A DNA stretch of 64,000 nucleotides, taken from Loktanella sp. (lineage in GTDB: Bacteria; Pseudomonadota; Alphaproteobacteria; Rhodobacterales; Rhodobacteraceae). The notes below the pieces were generated by a model. It was not told the DNA's origin, searched no databases, and saw only the letters and a list, made by a program, of their open reading frames with translations. Location: the NCBI GenBank assembly GCA_017390475.1, contig JAFPBO010000018.1, positions 62,001-126,000 of the forward strand, written 5' to 3'. A program made the translations under genes and the position numbers. Below, piece after piece: positions 16,474 to 24,924 of the stretch (positions are counted from its first letter, which is position 1; the number at the start of each line of letters is the position of its first letter).

Positions 16474-17063
16474 AACCCGTCAGCTTTCCCGCAGGCCGCG
16501 CGCCATTGAGCAAGATCGCCCATCTGCCGCATTGGGGCGTCGATCTGATGATCGGCGACACCCGCGCCTTGGGCGATCCTGCCCTGCTCGACCGGCATCA
16601 GGTTACGACGATCCTGAATTGCGCGGTCAATCTCGATGTCAATCTGGTGCCGTCAGCGATCACCCCCGTCGGCCACCTGACCTGCGGCCATGCAAGGCAC
16701 CGCTACTACAAAATTGGGCTGATCGACGGCGCGGGAAATCCGCCGAATCAGCTGATCGGAGCCTATTATATCCTGCGTGCGGCCCTTGATCAGGTCATGC
16801 CGGAAAAGCTCAGCTATCCCAATCAGGCGCGCGGCAATGTCATGGTCAATTGCCGTGGCGGGCGCAGCCGGTCGGTCACGGTGGTCGCATTGTTCCTGCA
16901 TCTGGAGCTGCCAGATACTTTTCCGACGCTTGACGCAGCCATCGCCCATACCCGCGACAAACGCGGCTTGCCGCCCGAAGAATGGCACGAAGCGCCAAAA
17001 CCCGTGCTGGTCGATGCCGCGCGGCGCGCAGCGATCCGCATCCGGCAGCTTGATAATGTCTGA
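16470..17063 (+). CDS. Dual-specificity-type CX5R phosphatase
   Basis: A 197-residue protein with the cysteine-phosphatase loop NCRGGRSRS (about residues 130-138), preceded by TTILNCAVNLD and RYYKIGLIDGAGN in the order seen in dual-specificity phosphatases. C and R keep the CX5R spacing, but the residue before the cysteine is Asn instead of the usual His. Its place in a transporter and phosphatase operon suggests it acts on a small phosphorylated molecule rather than on proteins. Overlaps of 4 nt upstream and 8 nt downstream imply translational coupling. Confidence 0.8.
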   Translation: MKPVSFPAGRAPLSKIAHLPHWGVDLMIGDTRALGDPALLDRHQVTTILNCAVNLDVNLVPSAITPVGHLTCGHARHRYYKIGLIDGAGNPPNQLIGAYYILRAALDQVMPEKLSYPNQARGNVMVNCRGGRSRSVTVVALFLHLELPDTFPTLDAAIAHTRDKRGLPPEEWHEAPKPVLVDAARRAAIRIRQLDNV

Positions 17064-18087
17064 CGCGCGCAACAGCTTCGTCACCGCGACCGAAGTTGCA
17101 CAATTGGCCGGGGTGTCGCGGTCTGCTGTGTCGCGAACCTTTACTGACGGTGCCAGCGTATCGCCAAAGACCCGCGCCAAGGTGCTGGAGGCGGCACAGG
17201 CCCTCGGCTATCACGTCAACCTGCTGGCCCGGGGCCTGTCCAAGGTGGCGTCGCGCCCGGTCTGTCTGATCGGGTCCAGTTTTGAAACGCCGTTCTATGC
17301 CGCATTGTTGTCGGCGCTATCAGCGCAGATTCAGGCTGCCGGGCGGTCGGTGATGGTGATCACAACCTCGGGCCAGACCGACACCGTGGAAACCGCGCTG
17401 ACCCGCGCCATGGAATACCGCGCCAGCACTATTGTCGTCATGTCAGGCAGCCCGCCAGAGGCGCTGGTTCAGGCCTGTATCGCCACCGGCCAGCAGGTGA
17501 TCCTGATCAACCGCAAGGGCAATGACACAGCGCAATCGGGTCCGGTGCATATCACGATTGACTATACCAAGGCGACCCAACAGGCCGTTGCTATGCTGGC
17601 CGGGGCTGGCTGCCAGTCGGTGGCGGTGATCGGGTCGGATGCGGGCACGCCCAGCCTGATTGCCCGCGAAAACGGATTTCGCGATATCGGGAGCGGTTCG
17701 GGGCTGGATGTCACAATTGTCCGTGCCGGGCCGACCGGCTATCAGACCGGGGTAGATGCCGCGCGCATGATCTTGTCCGGGCCCGGGCGGCCTGATGGCG
17801 TGTTTTGTGTAACAGACCATATCGCCTGCGGTTTCATGGATGCCGCACGCCAGATGTTCGGTATACAGATACCTGATGATATATCCGTACTGGGATTTGA
17901 CGATATCGAACAGGCTGCGTGGGGCAGTTATCAGATGACCACATTCCGCCAACCGCTTGCTGATATCGCGGAAACCGTGTGCGACATCATCAGTATGGGA
18001 ACACCCGAAGCCGGAACAACCTTTTTTCTGCAGGCGATTCCGGTCTGGCGCAACAGCGTCGGTCGCGGTGGCGATCTGTCCGGCTAG
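17056..18087 (+). CDS. LacI-family transcriptional regulator
   Basis: A 343-residue LacI-type repressor. The headpiece TATEVAQLAGVSRSAVSRTF (about residues 10-29) is followed by the hinge helix region NLLARGLSK, then a periplasmic-binding-like effector domain (SVLGFDDIEQAAWGSYQMTTFRQP near the end). It is the last gene of the transporter operon and overlaps the phosphatase gene by 8 bp. It probably represses the operon through the palindrome at 10388-10407 and is released by the imported compound or its product. The convergent M16 gene ends 12 bp beyond its stop. Confidence 0.9.
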   Translation: MSDARNSFVTATEVAQLAGVSRSAVSRTFTDGASVSPKTRAKVLEAAQALGYHVNLLARGLSKVASRPVCLIGSSFETPFYAALLSALSAQIQAAGRSVMVITTSGQTDTVETALTRAMEYRASTIVVMSGSPPEALVQACIATGQQVILINRKGNDTAQSGPVHITIDYTKATQQAVAMLAGAGCQSVAVIGSDAGTPSLIARENGFRDIGSGSGLDVTIVRAGPTGYQTGVDAARMILSGPGRPDGVFCVTDHIACGFMDAARQMFGIQIPDDISVLGFDDIEQAAWGSYQMTTFRQPLADIAETVCDIISMGTPEAGTTFFLQAIPVWRNSVGRGGDLSG

Positions 18088-18099
18088 ATCGGCGCAACG

Positions 18100-19464
18100 C
18101 TACGGGCAATCCGCGGCCGCTGGCGGTGTGGTGATCACACAGGCACCTGGCAAAGCATCGGCATCAGCCGAGGTTGCAACCACGATGAGGCTGTCCGGGG
18201 CCGGGAACGCATCGCGTAGCCGAGCCAGCAGGCTGTCCCTGGTCACCGCCTGCACCACTTCTGCCAAGCCAAGCGACGTGCCCGGCGCAAAACCATCCAG
18301 CGCGGCCTGCAGCTCTGACCGGGCCTGATCGACGACATACTCGGGCATTTCGGCGAAATGGGCCTGCAATGGTTTCTTCCAGTCTTCCAGCGCGCCGTGC
18401 GGCCCATCGGTCAGAAAGGCGGCATAGGCATTGCGGACCACGCTTTCGGCTGCGGCCAGCCGGGTGGTTTCCACCTCTCCCGTCATGAACAGGATGCGAT
18501 GCGCGCGGCTGTAATTGCCGGTACCAGCGCCGAATCCATAGCTGGCGCGCAATTCAGTCCGCACCGCATTGAACAAAGCGCTTTGATCATCGCCACCAAG
18601 GGCTTGGATCAGGATCACATCCTCCATCTCGCCGCCTTGGGCCGTTGGCGGCAGAGGGCCAACAAACGCGAGGGTCGTGACCTGTGCTGTCGGGACATGC
18701 AACAATATCCGGCGGGGGCGAAAGTCTGGCGTGGCTTCTCCAAGACGTTGGCGCTGCGCCCCTGGCAATCCGGCCAGCAACTTGTCAAGGGCGTCCCCGG
18801 CAGCAGTCGCGGTGATGTCACCGGCGACGGTGATGGCATCCGGGGTCCGGGTAAAGGTTTCCTGATGCCAGACCACGACGTCGTCGCGCGTGAGGCTGGC
18901 GAAGGTATCAGGGTCATCCAGCGACAGTGCGTTGCGCAAAGGTTGCGTGCCAAACACGGCCCAACGCAGCGCGTCAAAACCGGCATGCGCCAGTTGGCTC
19001 TGCGCCTCGGCCAGATTCTGCGCCGTGCCGGTGACGATCCGGTCAAACCAGACCGGATCCAGCGTCGGGGCGCGAAGATGGGCGTTGGCAATATCGACGG
19101 TTTCTGCGATATGCTCAGGCGCAAATGTCAGTTCGCCAATGACATGGTCATTGGCACTGATGTAGATGCTCCCTTCGGAATCAAGATCGGCGAAACGTTC
19201 CATCACCTCACCGGCGGGATAATCCGCCGCGCCACCGGCAAGGATCAGTTCTGTCCCGACTACGGCGGCGGCCTTGTGCGTATCGGGGCGATAGGCCCAG
19301 TCACTGGCCCAGGCGATCTGGATCGAAACATATTCATGCCCGGGCAAGGTAATCAGCCGATAGGCCGTCCCATCCGGGGTGGTCTGGCTGCTGACTGTCG
19401 GGCCGTCGTCGTTGCAGGCCGACAGGGTAAAAAGCGCAAGGATAACGATGGCAAGGCGGTTCAT
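18100..19464 (-). CDS. M16-family lipoprotein lacking the catalytic motif
   Basis: A 454-residue lipoprotein with a type II signal (ALFTLSACN, lipidated Cys at about residue 17). The rest has the M16 fold: a GGAADYPAGEVMERFADLD block, FDALRWAVFGTQPLRNALS, and a C-terminal repeat of the domain. The zinc-binding HxxEH is absent; its place reads AAAVVGTELI. It is therefore probably the non-catalytic partner of the M16 peptidase encoded upstream, to which it is coupled by ATGA. Paired active and inactive M16 subunits are common, as in the mitochondrial processing peptidase. Confidence 0.82.
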   Translation of the reverse strand: MNRLAIVILALFTLSACNDDGPTVSSQTTPDGTAYRLITLPGHEYVSIQIAWASDWAYRPDTHKAAAVVGTELILAGGAADYPAGEVMERFADLDSEGSIYISANDHVIGELTFAPEHIAETVDIANAHLRAPTLDPVWFDRIVTGTAQNLAEAQSQLAHAGFDALRWAVFGTQPLRNALSLDDPDTFASLTRDDVVVWHQETFTRTPDAITVAGDITATAAGDALDKLLAGLPGAQRQRLGEATPDFRPRRILLHVPTAQVTTLAFVGPLPPTAQGGEMEDVILIQALGGDDQSALFNAVRTELRASYGFGAGTGNYSRAHRILFMTGEVETTRLAAAESVVRNAYAAFLTDGPHGALEDWKKPLQAHFAEMPEYVVDQARSELQAALDGFAPGTSLGLAEVVQAVTRDSLLARLRDAFPAPDSLIVVATSADADALPGACVITTPPAAADCP

Positions 19465-20810
19465 TCAAAACGATCCTCTGGGCCGATAAAGGCACTGGCA
19501 CTGCGGCCTTGGGTGGCGAGTTGGCGCAAAAGCATATTGGTCGTGTCGGGCGACAGCCTATCTGCAAGCTGTTTCAGGCCGCGGACCGGCAGCGGGTCCT
19601 GCAGATTTCCGACACGGTCCGTCACATAGCCGACCATCCAATCCGCGGTGTCGGTCCTGTCGGTCCAGTCGGGCCAATAGCCGTCAAACCGACCTTGAAC
19701 GCGGGTATGGGTTTCCGGCGGAATACCCGTTCCGGCTGTATTGGCCAATACCGCCTCAAACGCCGTTTGCAGGGCAGTCAGTGACACATTGGTGTCAGGC
19801 GCGGCGCGAAAACCGATTTCGATGTGGCCCGTGTCAATGGGCCAGATCTGAATGTCAAAATTACGCGCCATCGCCGCGTCAAACTGCAAGGGTCCAGCCA
19901 GACCACCGGGCAGATTGCTGGTCAGGATATCGGTCAGCAGGGCGGTCTGCGCCTCCAGCAGGTCGAACTGCACCGGCGCGGGCAAGCCGACCACTCGCCG
20001 CCACAGCAGGCGCGGGGCCGCGTCAGGCGCGGGATAGCGCAGCTGGGTCACGGCCGGTTCGGCCAGATCAAACGACGCCGGCGCGATCACGGGACCATCT
20101 GTCCTTGTATCAGGCCAGCCCGCATCGCGCAGCGCGCGCCGGACCTGCCTGTCGGTCACCGGACCAGTCACAATCAGACGCGCGTTTTCCCGCCGGTGGG
20201 TTTGCGCATGCAGGGCTTGGGCGGCAGTATAATCCAGCGACATGATCTGCGCCGGTGTACCAATCACGGAATCCGCCACTGGGTTGCCCGCGTATAGAAA
20301 CGCCTCCATCGCAGTGGCGGCTTGAGCATCGACATTGCCGGACATCCGGTATTCATATTCGCGCAGAATGATACCGCGTTCTTCGGCGGCAAAGGATTGT
20401 GGCAGATCGATTGGATCAAAGACGCCGGATAATTTGCCAAGCAGATCCAGCAGATCGGCAGCATCGCCAGCCAACCAATAGCCGATTGCCTGCGGGCTGG
20501 TCCATGCATTGGTGTGCCGGTCCGCTGCCCGGCTTGCCCGGCCCATCGTGTTCAGCCACGCCAGATGTTCGGTGTAATGTGCCAGCGGGCCCTGCCCTGC
20601 GGGATAGGGAAGGATGATGTCAACCTGCACACGCTGGCGGTCCGGGACCTGGACGACAAAGACCTGACGGTCCTGTTGCGCTATCCCCATATAGCTGCCG
20701 ACGCCAACCACCAGCGCGAGAGTGACAAGGACGAGGAATTGACGGATTTTCATGCTGCGCCGACGCGGCCTGATCAGGTCATCAGCTTTGCTGATCCGAA
20801 ACATGGCCAT
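19461..20810 (-). CDS. M16-family zinc peptidase, membrane-anchored
   Basis: A 449-residue pitrilysin-like peptidase. HYTEH near residue 79 is the inverted zinc motif HxxEH, and the further ligand is in EERGIILREYE about 75 residues on. A single hydrophobic segment near residues 24-41 follows a basic N-terminus, suggesting an inner-membrane anchor with the catalytic part in the periplasm. AAGGA 4 nt before ATG 20810 favours this start over MKIRQF at 20753. It likely forms a heterodimer with the downstream inactive M16 lipoprotein. Substrates are unknown; periplasmic peptide breakdown is plausible. Confidence 0.82.
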   Translation of the reverse strand: MAMFRISKADDLIRPRRRSMKIRQFLVLVTLALVVGVGSYMGIAQQDRQVFVVQVPDRQRVQVDIILPYPAGQGPLAHYTEHLAWLNTMGRASRAADRHTNAWTSPQAIGYWLAGDAADLLDLLGKLSGVFDPIDLPQSFAAEERGIILREYEYRMSGNVDAQAATAMEAFLYAGNPVADSVIGTPAQIMSLDYTAAQALHAQTHRRENARLIVTGPVTDRQVRRALRDAGWPDTRTDGPVIAPASFDLAEPAVTQLRYPAPDAAPRLLWRRVVGLPAPVQFDLLEAQTALLTDILTSNLPGGLAGPLQFDAAMARNFDIQIWPIDTGHIEIGFRAAPDTNVSLTALQTAFEAVLANTAGTGIPPETHTRVQGRFDGYWPDWTDRTDTADWMVGYVTDRVGNLQDPLPVRGLKQLADRLSPDTTNMLLRQLATQGRSASAFIGPEDRFE

Positions 20811-20949
20811 GCTATCCTTGCCTGCAGGCGTTTTGTGACCTTGGCGTCATGCAACCTATGCGAATCTTCTGATCATGACAGGTAACAACCTATGCGGGAA
20901 AGTCAGCAGCCGTCAAGCGCAGCAGCGCAGCATCGCCACCGCCTGCGGG

Positions 20950-22062
20950 TCAGTCATCATCGTTGGTTCTGCCGGTCGCTGAAATCGGGGTAAGGGCGAT
21001 ATGATCGCGGGCAACGGACATGGACTTCAGGATCGCATGGATCATATCGCCCGGTTGCAGACTCATCTGGTCAGCGGCGCGTCGGGTGATCCTTGCCAGA
21101 ATCTCTTGCCCGCCCAAATCGACATACACCATCACCGCTGGTCCCTGTCCCATGACGATGCGGGCAATCGTTCCGGCAAGGATGTTCTGTGCTGACAGCC
21201 CTTCAGGCCGCGCGCGCGACAAGATAACGTCATGCGCCATGATCCGCACTTTCACCCGCGTGCCCGGCGGGCCAGTGACACCCGGCAAGAACAGCGGGCC
21301 TGCGGCGGTCTCCAGCCGGGTCAAGCCATCTGCGGCATGGGCCGTGACAACAGCGGGCAGCATCACCGCGACCTCGCGGATTCCCAGCGCACGTAGGGCG
21401 GCGGGGTCGGCCATCACCTGCGCAGCGGTGCCATCGCGCACGAGTTGGCCCGCCGCGATCACCACCATGCGGTCGGCCAGCAATTGCGCCTCGTTCATGT
21501 CATGGGTCACCAGCACCACCGGCATCGCCAGATGCTGGCGCAAGGCAATTATTTCGGCATAGAGCTTTTCCCGCGTTGCCCGGTCCACCGCCGAAAACGG
21601 CTCGTCCAGCAACAAGGCCTGCGGTTTGCGGGCCAGCGCCCGCGCCAATGCCACGCGTTGTTGCTGGCCGCCTGACAATTGCGCCGGTTTGCGGTCGGCC
21701 AACCCCTGCAGGTTGACCAGATCAAGGATGCGCGCGGCCTCTGCCAGGTCGGCGACATCCATTGCTGCGGTGACGTTCTGGATGGCCGTCATATGCGGAA
21801 ACAACGCGTAGTTCTGAAAAACAATCCCAACACGGCGGCGATAGGTCGGCAGATTGACCCCGGCTGCCGTATCCGTCCAAACCTTACCCGCAACCGTTAC
21901 CCGCGCAGTTTCGGCGTGCCACAACCCGGCAATGATACGCAGCAGCGTGGTCTTGCCAGAGCCTGAATGTCCGACCAGCGCCAACAGTTCGCCCGGTGCC
22001 ACCCGGAACGCCACATCCAGCGGGATCGGACCCAGCGCACGTGCCATCACAGCCAGCGTCAT
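20950..22062 (-). CDS. modC: Molybdate ABC transporter ATP-binding protein
   Basis: A 370-residue ATPase with Walker A GHSGSGKTT (about residues 31-39), Q-loop VFQNYALFPHM, signature LSGGQQQRVAL, Walker B ALLLDEPFSAVD and the switch HD. The C-terminal third is a TOBE/Mop molybdate-binding domain (AHDVILSRARPEGLSAQNIL). This tail and the preceding modB and modA identify it as ModC. Its start overlaps the modB stop by one base (TGATG). It energises molybdate import for molybdoenzymes; moaB elsewhere in the window belongs to the same cofactor pathway. Confidence 0.93.
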   Translation of the reverse strand: MTLAVMARALGPIPLDVAFRVAPGELLALVGHSGSGKTTLLRIIAGLWHAETARVTVAGKVWTDTAAGVNLPTYRRRVGIVFQNYALFPHMTAIQNVTAAMDVADLAEAARILDLVNLQGLADRKPAQLSGGQQQRVALARALARKPQALLLDEPFSAVDRATREKLYAEIIALRQHLAMPVVLVTHDMNEAQLLADRMVVIAAGQLVRDGTAAQVMADPAALRALGIREVAVMLPAVVTAHAADGLTRLETAAGPLFLPGVTGPPGTRVKVRIMAHDVILSRARPEGLSAQNILAGTIARIVMGQGPAVMVYVDLGGQEILARITRRAADQMSLQPGDMIHAILKSMSVARDHIALTPISATGRTNDDD

Positions 22063-22730
22063 CAGGACAGCCTGCGGCCGACGCGCGCCGACAGCCAGAA
22101 AGTGACGGCAATCGTGGACAGGCTGATCGCGACCAGCGTCGCCGACATGATCGCGGCACTGCGGTCATCGAACCCCTGCACCCGGTCATAGATCGCGATG
22201 GCAATGGTTCTGGTTTCGCCCGGGATTGCGCCGCCAACCATCAGCACCACGCCGAATTCGCCCAGCGTATGGGCAAAGGTCAGCACCATCGCGGTCATCA
22301 GCCCTGGCCACGCCAGCGGCAGTTCGACCTGCCAAAGGCTGCGCCAGGGCGACATGCCACAACAGCGCGCAGCGTCGCGTATCTCGACCGCGACCGCTTC
22401 GAAACCGCGTTGGGCGGGCTGGATCGCAAAGGGCAGGTTGGCGATGACAGAGACGACCACCAAACCTTCAAAGCTGAACACAAGCTGGCTGCCAAACAGG
22501 CTTTGCCACCATTGCCCGACGGGTGAATTGCGCCCCAGCAACACCAGCAGGTAAAACCCCAGCACTGTAGGCGGCAAGACCAACGGCAGCATGACCAGCG
22601 CCTCGACCAGCCCCTTGCCACGAAAATTGCGATAGGCCAGAAACCGTCCCATCAAGATCGCCACCGGGAACAGGATCGCAACCGTCCAACCAGCAAGCCG
22701 CAACGACAGGGCAAGCGCGGTCCAGTCCAC
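22062..22730 (-). CDS. modB: Molybdate ABC transporter permease
   Basis: A 222-residue permease with about five membrane segments and the ATPase-contact loop VEIRDAARCCGMSPWRSLWQVELP (about residues 135-158). VLPPTVLGFYLLVLLG near residue 54 is a well-conserved ModB stretch. Length and position between modA and modC fit the molybdate or tungstate permease. It lies 3 bp after the modA stop. Confidence 0.93.
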   Translation of the reverse strand: MDWTALALSLRLAGWTVAILFPVAILMGRFLAYRNFRGKGLVEALVMLPLVLPPTVLGFYLLVLLGRNSPVGQWWQSLFGSQLVFSFEGLVVVSVIANLPFAIQPAQRGFEAVAVEIRDAARCCGMSPWRSLWQVELPLAWPGLMTAMVLTFAHTLGEFGVVLMVGGAIPGETRTIAIAIYDRVQGFDDRSAAIMSATLVAISLSTIAVTFWLSARVGRRLS

Positions 22731-22733
22731 GCC

Positions 22734-23522
22734 TTATTCCTCTGGCAGAATGAAACCGTATTGCGCCATAATCGCGCGCGCAGGCGGTTCCATCAGATAG
22801 GCATAAAAGGCTTCGGCCACCGGCCCTGCATCACGCAGCAGCACCATGCGCTGGCGCAACGGGGCATGCCAGTCTTCGGGGATCAGCGCATAAGCCCCCA
22901 GCGGAGCGATCTGTGGGGCCAGCGCCAGCGCATAGGCGATGATGCCGCCTTCGGCATTGCCCGACAGCGCGAATTGCGCCGCCTGGCTGACATTCTCGCC
23001 CAACACCAGCGCGGGTTGCAGATCGTCCCAAAGACCGCGGGCAATCAAGGCTTCACGGGCGCGCATCCCGTAAGGCGCATGGTCAGGATTGGCGATGGCA
23101 AAGCGGCTGATCTGACCTGCATCCAGCAATGCGGCAAGATTGTTCAATGCGGCATCAGGCACCAGCGCCGATGCATGTGGGGCCATGACGACAAGACGGC
23201 CAATGCCATAAAGATCGCCGCCGTCACGGGTCAGCCCCTCGGCGTGCAGGTCGGCGATGAACTGTTCATCTGCCGCCATAAATATCGCAAACGGCGCGCC
23301 TTCGCGGATCTGGCGGGCAAAATTGCCGGTCGACCCCAGCGACAGTCGCACTTGCTGGCCAGTCTCTGCCGCGAAAGCTGCGGCGATCTCTTCGATTGCG
23401 AATTGCAGATCGGCAGCGGCGGCAACAACGGGTGCATCATCCTGCGCCATTGCTGGTCCGGCGGCGAGAGCGAACGCGGCCACCAGGGCCACACCCCAGC
23501 GCCGGACAGAAACGACAGACAT
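22734..23522 (-). CDS. modA: Molybdate-binding periplasmic protein
   Basis: A 262-residue binding protein with a signal peptide ending GPAMAQ. The mature sequence holds the oxyanion-binding pattern of ModA: AAAADLQFAIEEIAAAFAAE, SLGSTGNFARQI and FMAADEQFIADL, then a C-terminal MEPPARAIMAQYGFILP block. The ATG at 23522 is preferred over the longer frame because AGGAGG lies 7 nt upstream. It delivers molybdate to ModBC in the periplasm and is first gene of the operon. Confidence 0.92.
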   Translation of the reverse strand: MSVVSVRRWGVALVAAFALAAGPAMAQDDAPVVAAAADLQFAIEEIAAAFAAETGQQVRLSLGSTGNFARQIREGAPFAIFMAADEQFIADLHAEGLTRDGGDLYGIGRLVVMAPHASALVPDAALNNLAALLDAGQISRFAIANPDHAPYGMRAREALIARGLWDDLQPALVLGENVSQAAQFALSGNAEGGIIAYALALAPQIAPLGAYALIPEDWHAPLRQRMVLLRDAGPVAEAFYAYLMEPPARAIMAQYGFILPEE

Positions 23523-23836
23523 GCGGCCCTCCTGACGTGATGCGTGCTGCCAGATATAACGTCGAAAGTTCATTTGCAGGTCAATCGTTGTTTCCGTTAG
23601 GGAATATCCCGCAGCAGTGGTGATAGGATATGATGGTTCATTGGCGCAGTGTTCAGCCGCTGGCCGACGAATGCAAGTGGCGGAACACCGGCCCCGTCAT
23701 TTCCGCCAAGCGAAAACACCCACATCGGATAGCCGCGATGGGTGCCCTGACAGCACCCGCTGTCATGCGAACGCCAGCCGCGGCTATTGACCCGGCGCAG
23801 TGTGGCGCGGAAATCGTACCCGCAGAACAGATGATA
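23523..23836. other. Intergenic region between rnpB and modA with nested inverted repeats
   Basis: This 314-bp gap has no gene I can support. Within 23699-23814 three perfect stems nest around one centre: ATTTCCGC with GCGGAAAT (23699-23706/23807-23814), ATAGCCGCG with CGCGGCTAT (23729-23737/23779-23787), and TGACAGC with GCTGTCA (23748-23754/23759-23765) around a 4-nt loop. It could be the modA leader, RNA downstream of rnpB or a separate small RNA. It matches no riboswitch family that I recognise. A 42-codon frame on the minus strand also crosses it. Confidence 0.4.
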
Positions 23837-24239
23837 TGCGCGGATGGCCTGTAAGCCGGATTCTGTCCCCCGGGTTGCCCCGGATGGATGACCATTCATC
23901 TGGAGCGCCTGTTGCCAGACGCCCTCTAGCTGCCAACCCGGACCGCTCGGGTTCAAGCCTCCCTGCGGCTGATATCCTTTGCAGGATCAACACCGCACGC
24001 GGTCCCTATTTGGCATTGCTCCCGGTGGGGCTTGCCTTGCCGCTCTGGTTGCCCATCACGCGGTGGGCTCTTACCCCACCGTTTCACCTTTTCCCCCGTA
24101 TAGGGGGTAGTCTGTTCTCTGTGGCGCTTTCCCTGGGGTTGCCCCCGCCGGGCGTTACCCGGCACCGTGCTTTGTGGAGTCCGGACTTTCCTCGATCCCG
24201 GATCAAGTCCGGCACCGCAGCCATCCAGCCATCCGCGCA
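23837..24239 (-). ncRNA. rnpB: RNase P RNA (bacterial type A)
   Basis: The minus strand carries the invariant RNase P blocks GAGGAAAGTCCGGACTCCAC near the 5' end and ACAGAATCCGGCTTACAGG near the 3' end. Its ends form a perfect 12-bp P1 helix: TGCGCGGATGGC at the 5' end (24239-24228) with GCCATCCGCGCA at the 3' end (23848-23837). That sets the gene at about 403 nt, a normal alphaproteobacterial length. It is the ribozyme that trims tRNA 5' leaders. Exact transcript ends may differ by a few bases. Confidence 0.97.
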
Positions 24240-24244
24240 AACTG

Positions 24245-24273
24245 GGGTTAGGCCGGGTGCGTGCTGGCGTCAA
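24245..24273 (-). promoter_or_regulatory. Putative rnpB promoter inside the 3' end of the ampD-like gene
   Basis: On the minus strand TTGACG (24273-24268) and TAACCC (24250-24245) are separated by exactly 17 bp and end 5 bp before the P1 helix of rnpB. The -35 is near consensus, and the -10 overlaps the stop codon of the upstream amidase gene. A sigma-70-type promoter for constitutive rnpB expression is inferred. Confidence 0.65.
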
Positions 24274-24865
24274 CGGGGAAACGGCGGGCAAGGTCACTGA
24301 TCAGGCCTGCATCCGCCGCATCCAACGGCCCGGTGGCCCAAGGGCGGAACCGGCGGCGGAAGGTATCCAGCAGCAGATCAAGGTCATCGGTGGCGGTATA
24401 GCCAAAACCGCGCATCATCGGGGCGAAATCCGCCATGTCGGCTGTCGCGGCTTTGGGCCAGACCGACAGACCACGCAGCGCCAGCCTGCGCCAGTCGAAC
24501 TTTGGGCCGGGGTCGATCTTGCGCCCCGGTGCCATGTCGGAATGGCCGATCACCCGTTCGGGGCGGATCGCCCAGCGGTCCATGATCCCGCCCAGCAGAT
24601 CGCAGAGCGTATCCATCAGGGGCGCAGCAAATGGGCTTTCGCCGTCATTGGCCAATTCGATCCCGATGGAATGGCTATTCACATCGGTCACCGCCCCCCA
24701 GCGCCCGGCACCGGCATGCCATGCGCGCAGGCCTTCGGGCACCAATGCTGTGACGCTGCCATCTTCAGCAATGACATAATGGGCAGAGACTTGTCTGCCG
24801 GGGTCACACAGCGCGTCGCAGGCTGCTGCAGCAGAGACCATCGCCGTATAGTGTATCACCACCAT
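24248..24865 (-). CDS. N-acetylmuramoyl-L-alanine amidase (AmpD/Amidase_2 family)
   Basis: From the ATG at 24865 the product is 205 residues. It shows the Amidase_2 zinc site: VVIHYTAM (first His), SIGIELAND, and GHSDMAPGRKIDPGPKFDW (last His and the active-site region). It cleaves the amide between MurNAc and the stem peptide in cell-wall recycling or remodelling. No signal peptide is visible, so it is probably cytosolic. In the same frame, codons upstream of the ATG encode RHSPNHGPRRNGARPD, a conserved family N-terminus, with no ATG, GTG or TTG before it. The true start may be a CTG near 24922. Confidence 0.85.
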   Translation of the reverse strand: MVVIHYTAMVSAAAACDALCDPGRQVSAHYVIAEDGSVTALVPEGLRAWHAGAGRWGAVTDVNSHSIGIELANDGESPFAAPLMDTLCDLLGGIMDRWAIRPERVIGHSDMAPGRKIDPGPKFDWRRLALRGLSVWPKAATADMADFAPMMRGFGYTATDDLDLLLDTFRRRFRPWATGPLDAADAGLISDLARRFPVDASTHPA

Positions 24866-24924
24866 GTCAGGCCGCGCACCATTCCTGCGCGGCCCATGGT
24901 TAGGGGAGTGTCGGGTTGCCAGCC

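Noticed and set aside
23523-23570. Possible ModE-box half site (ATATAACG) upstream of modA
   Set aside because: Only one half of the ModE palindrome is convincing and no modE gene is present.
23597-23956. 119-codon minus-strand frame crossing the rnpB 3' end
   Set aside because: Most of it overlaps the certain RNase P RNA, so it is not a normal protein gene.
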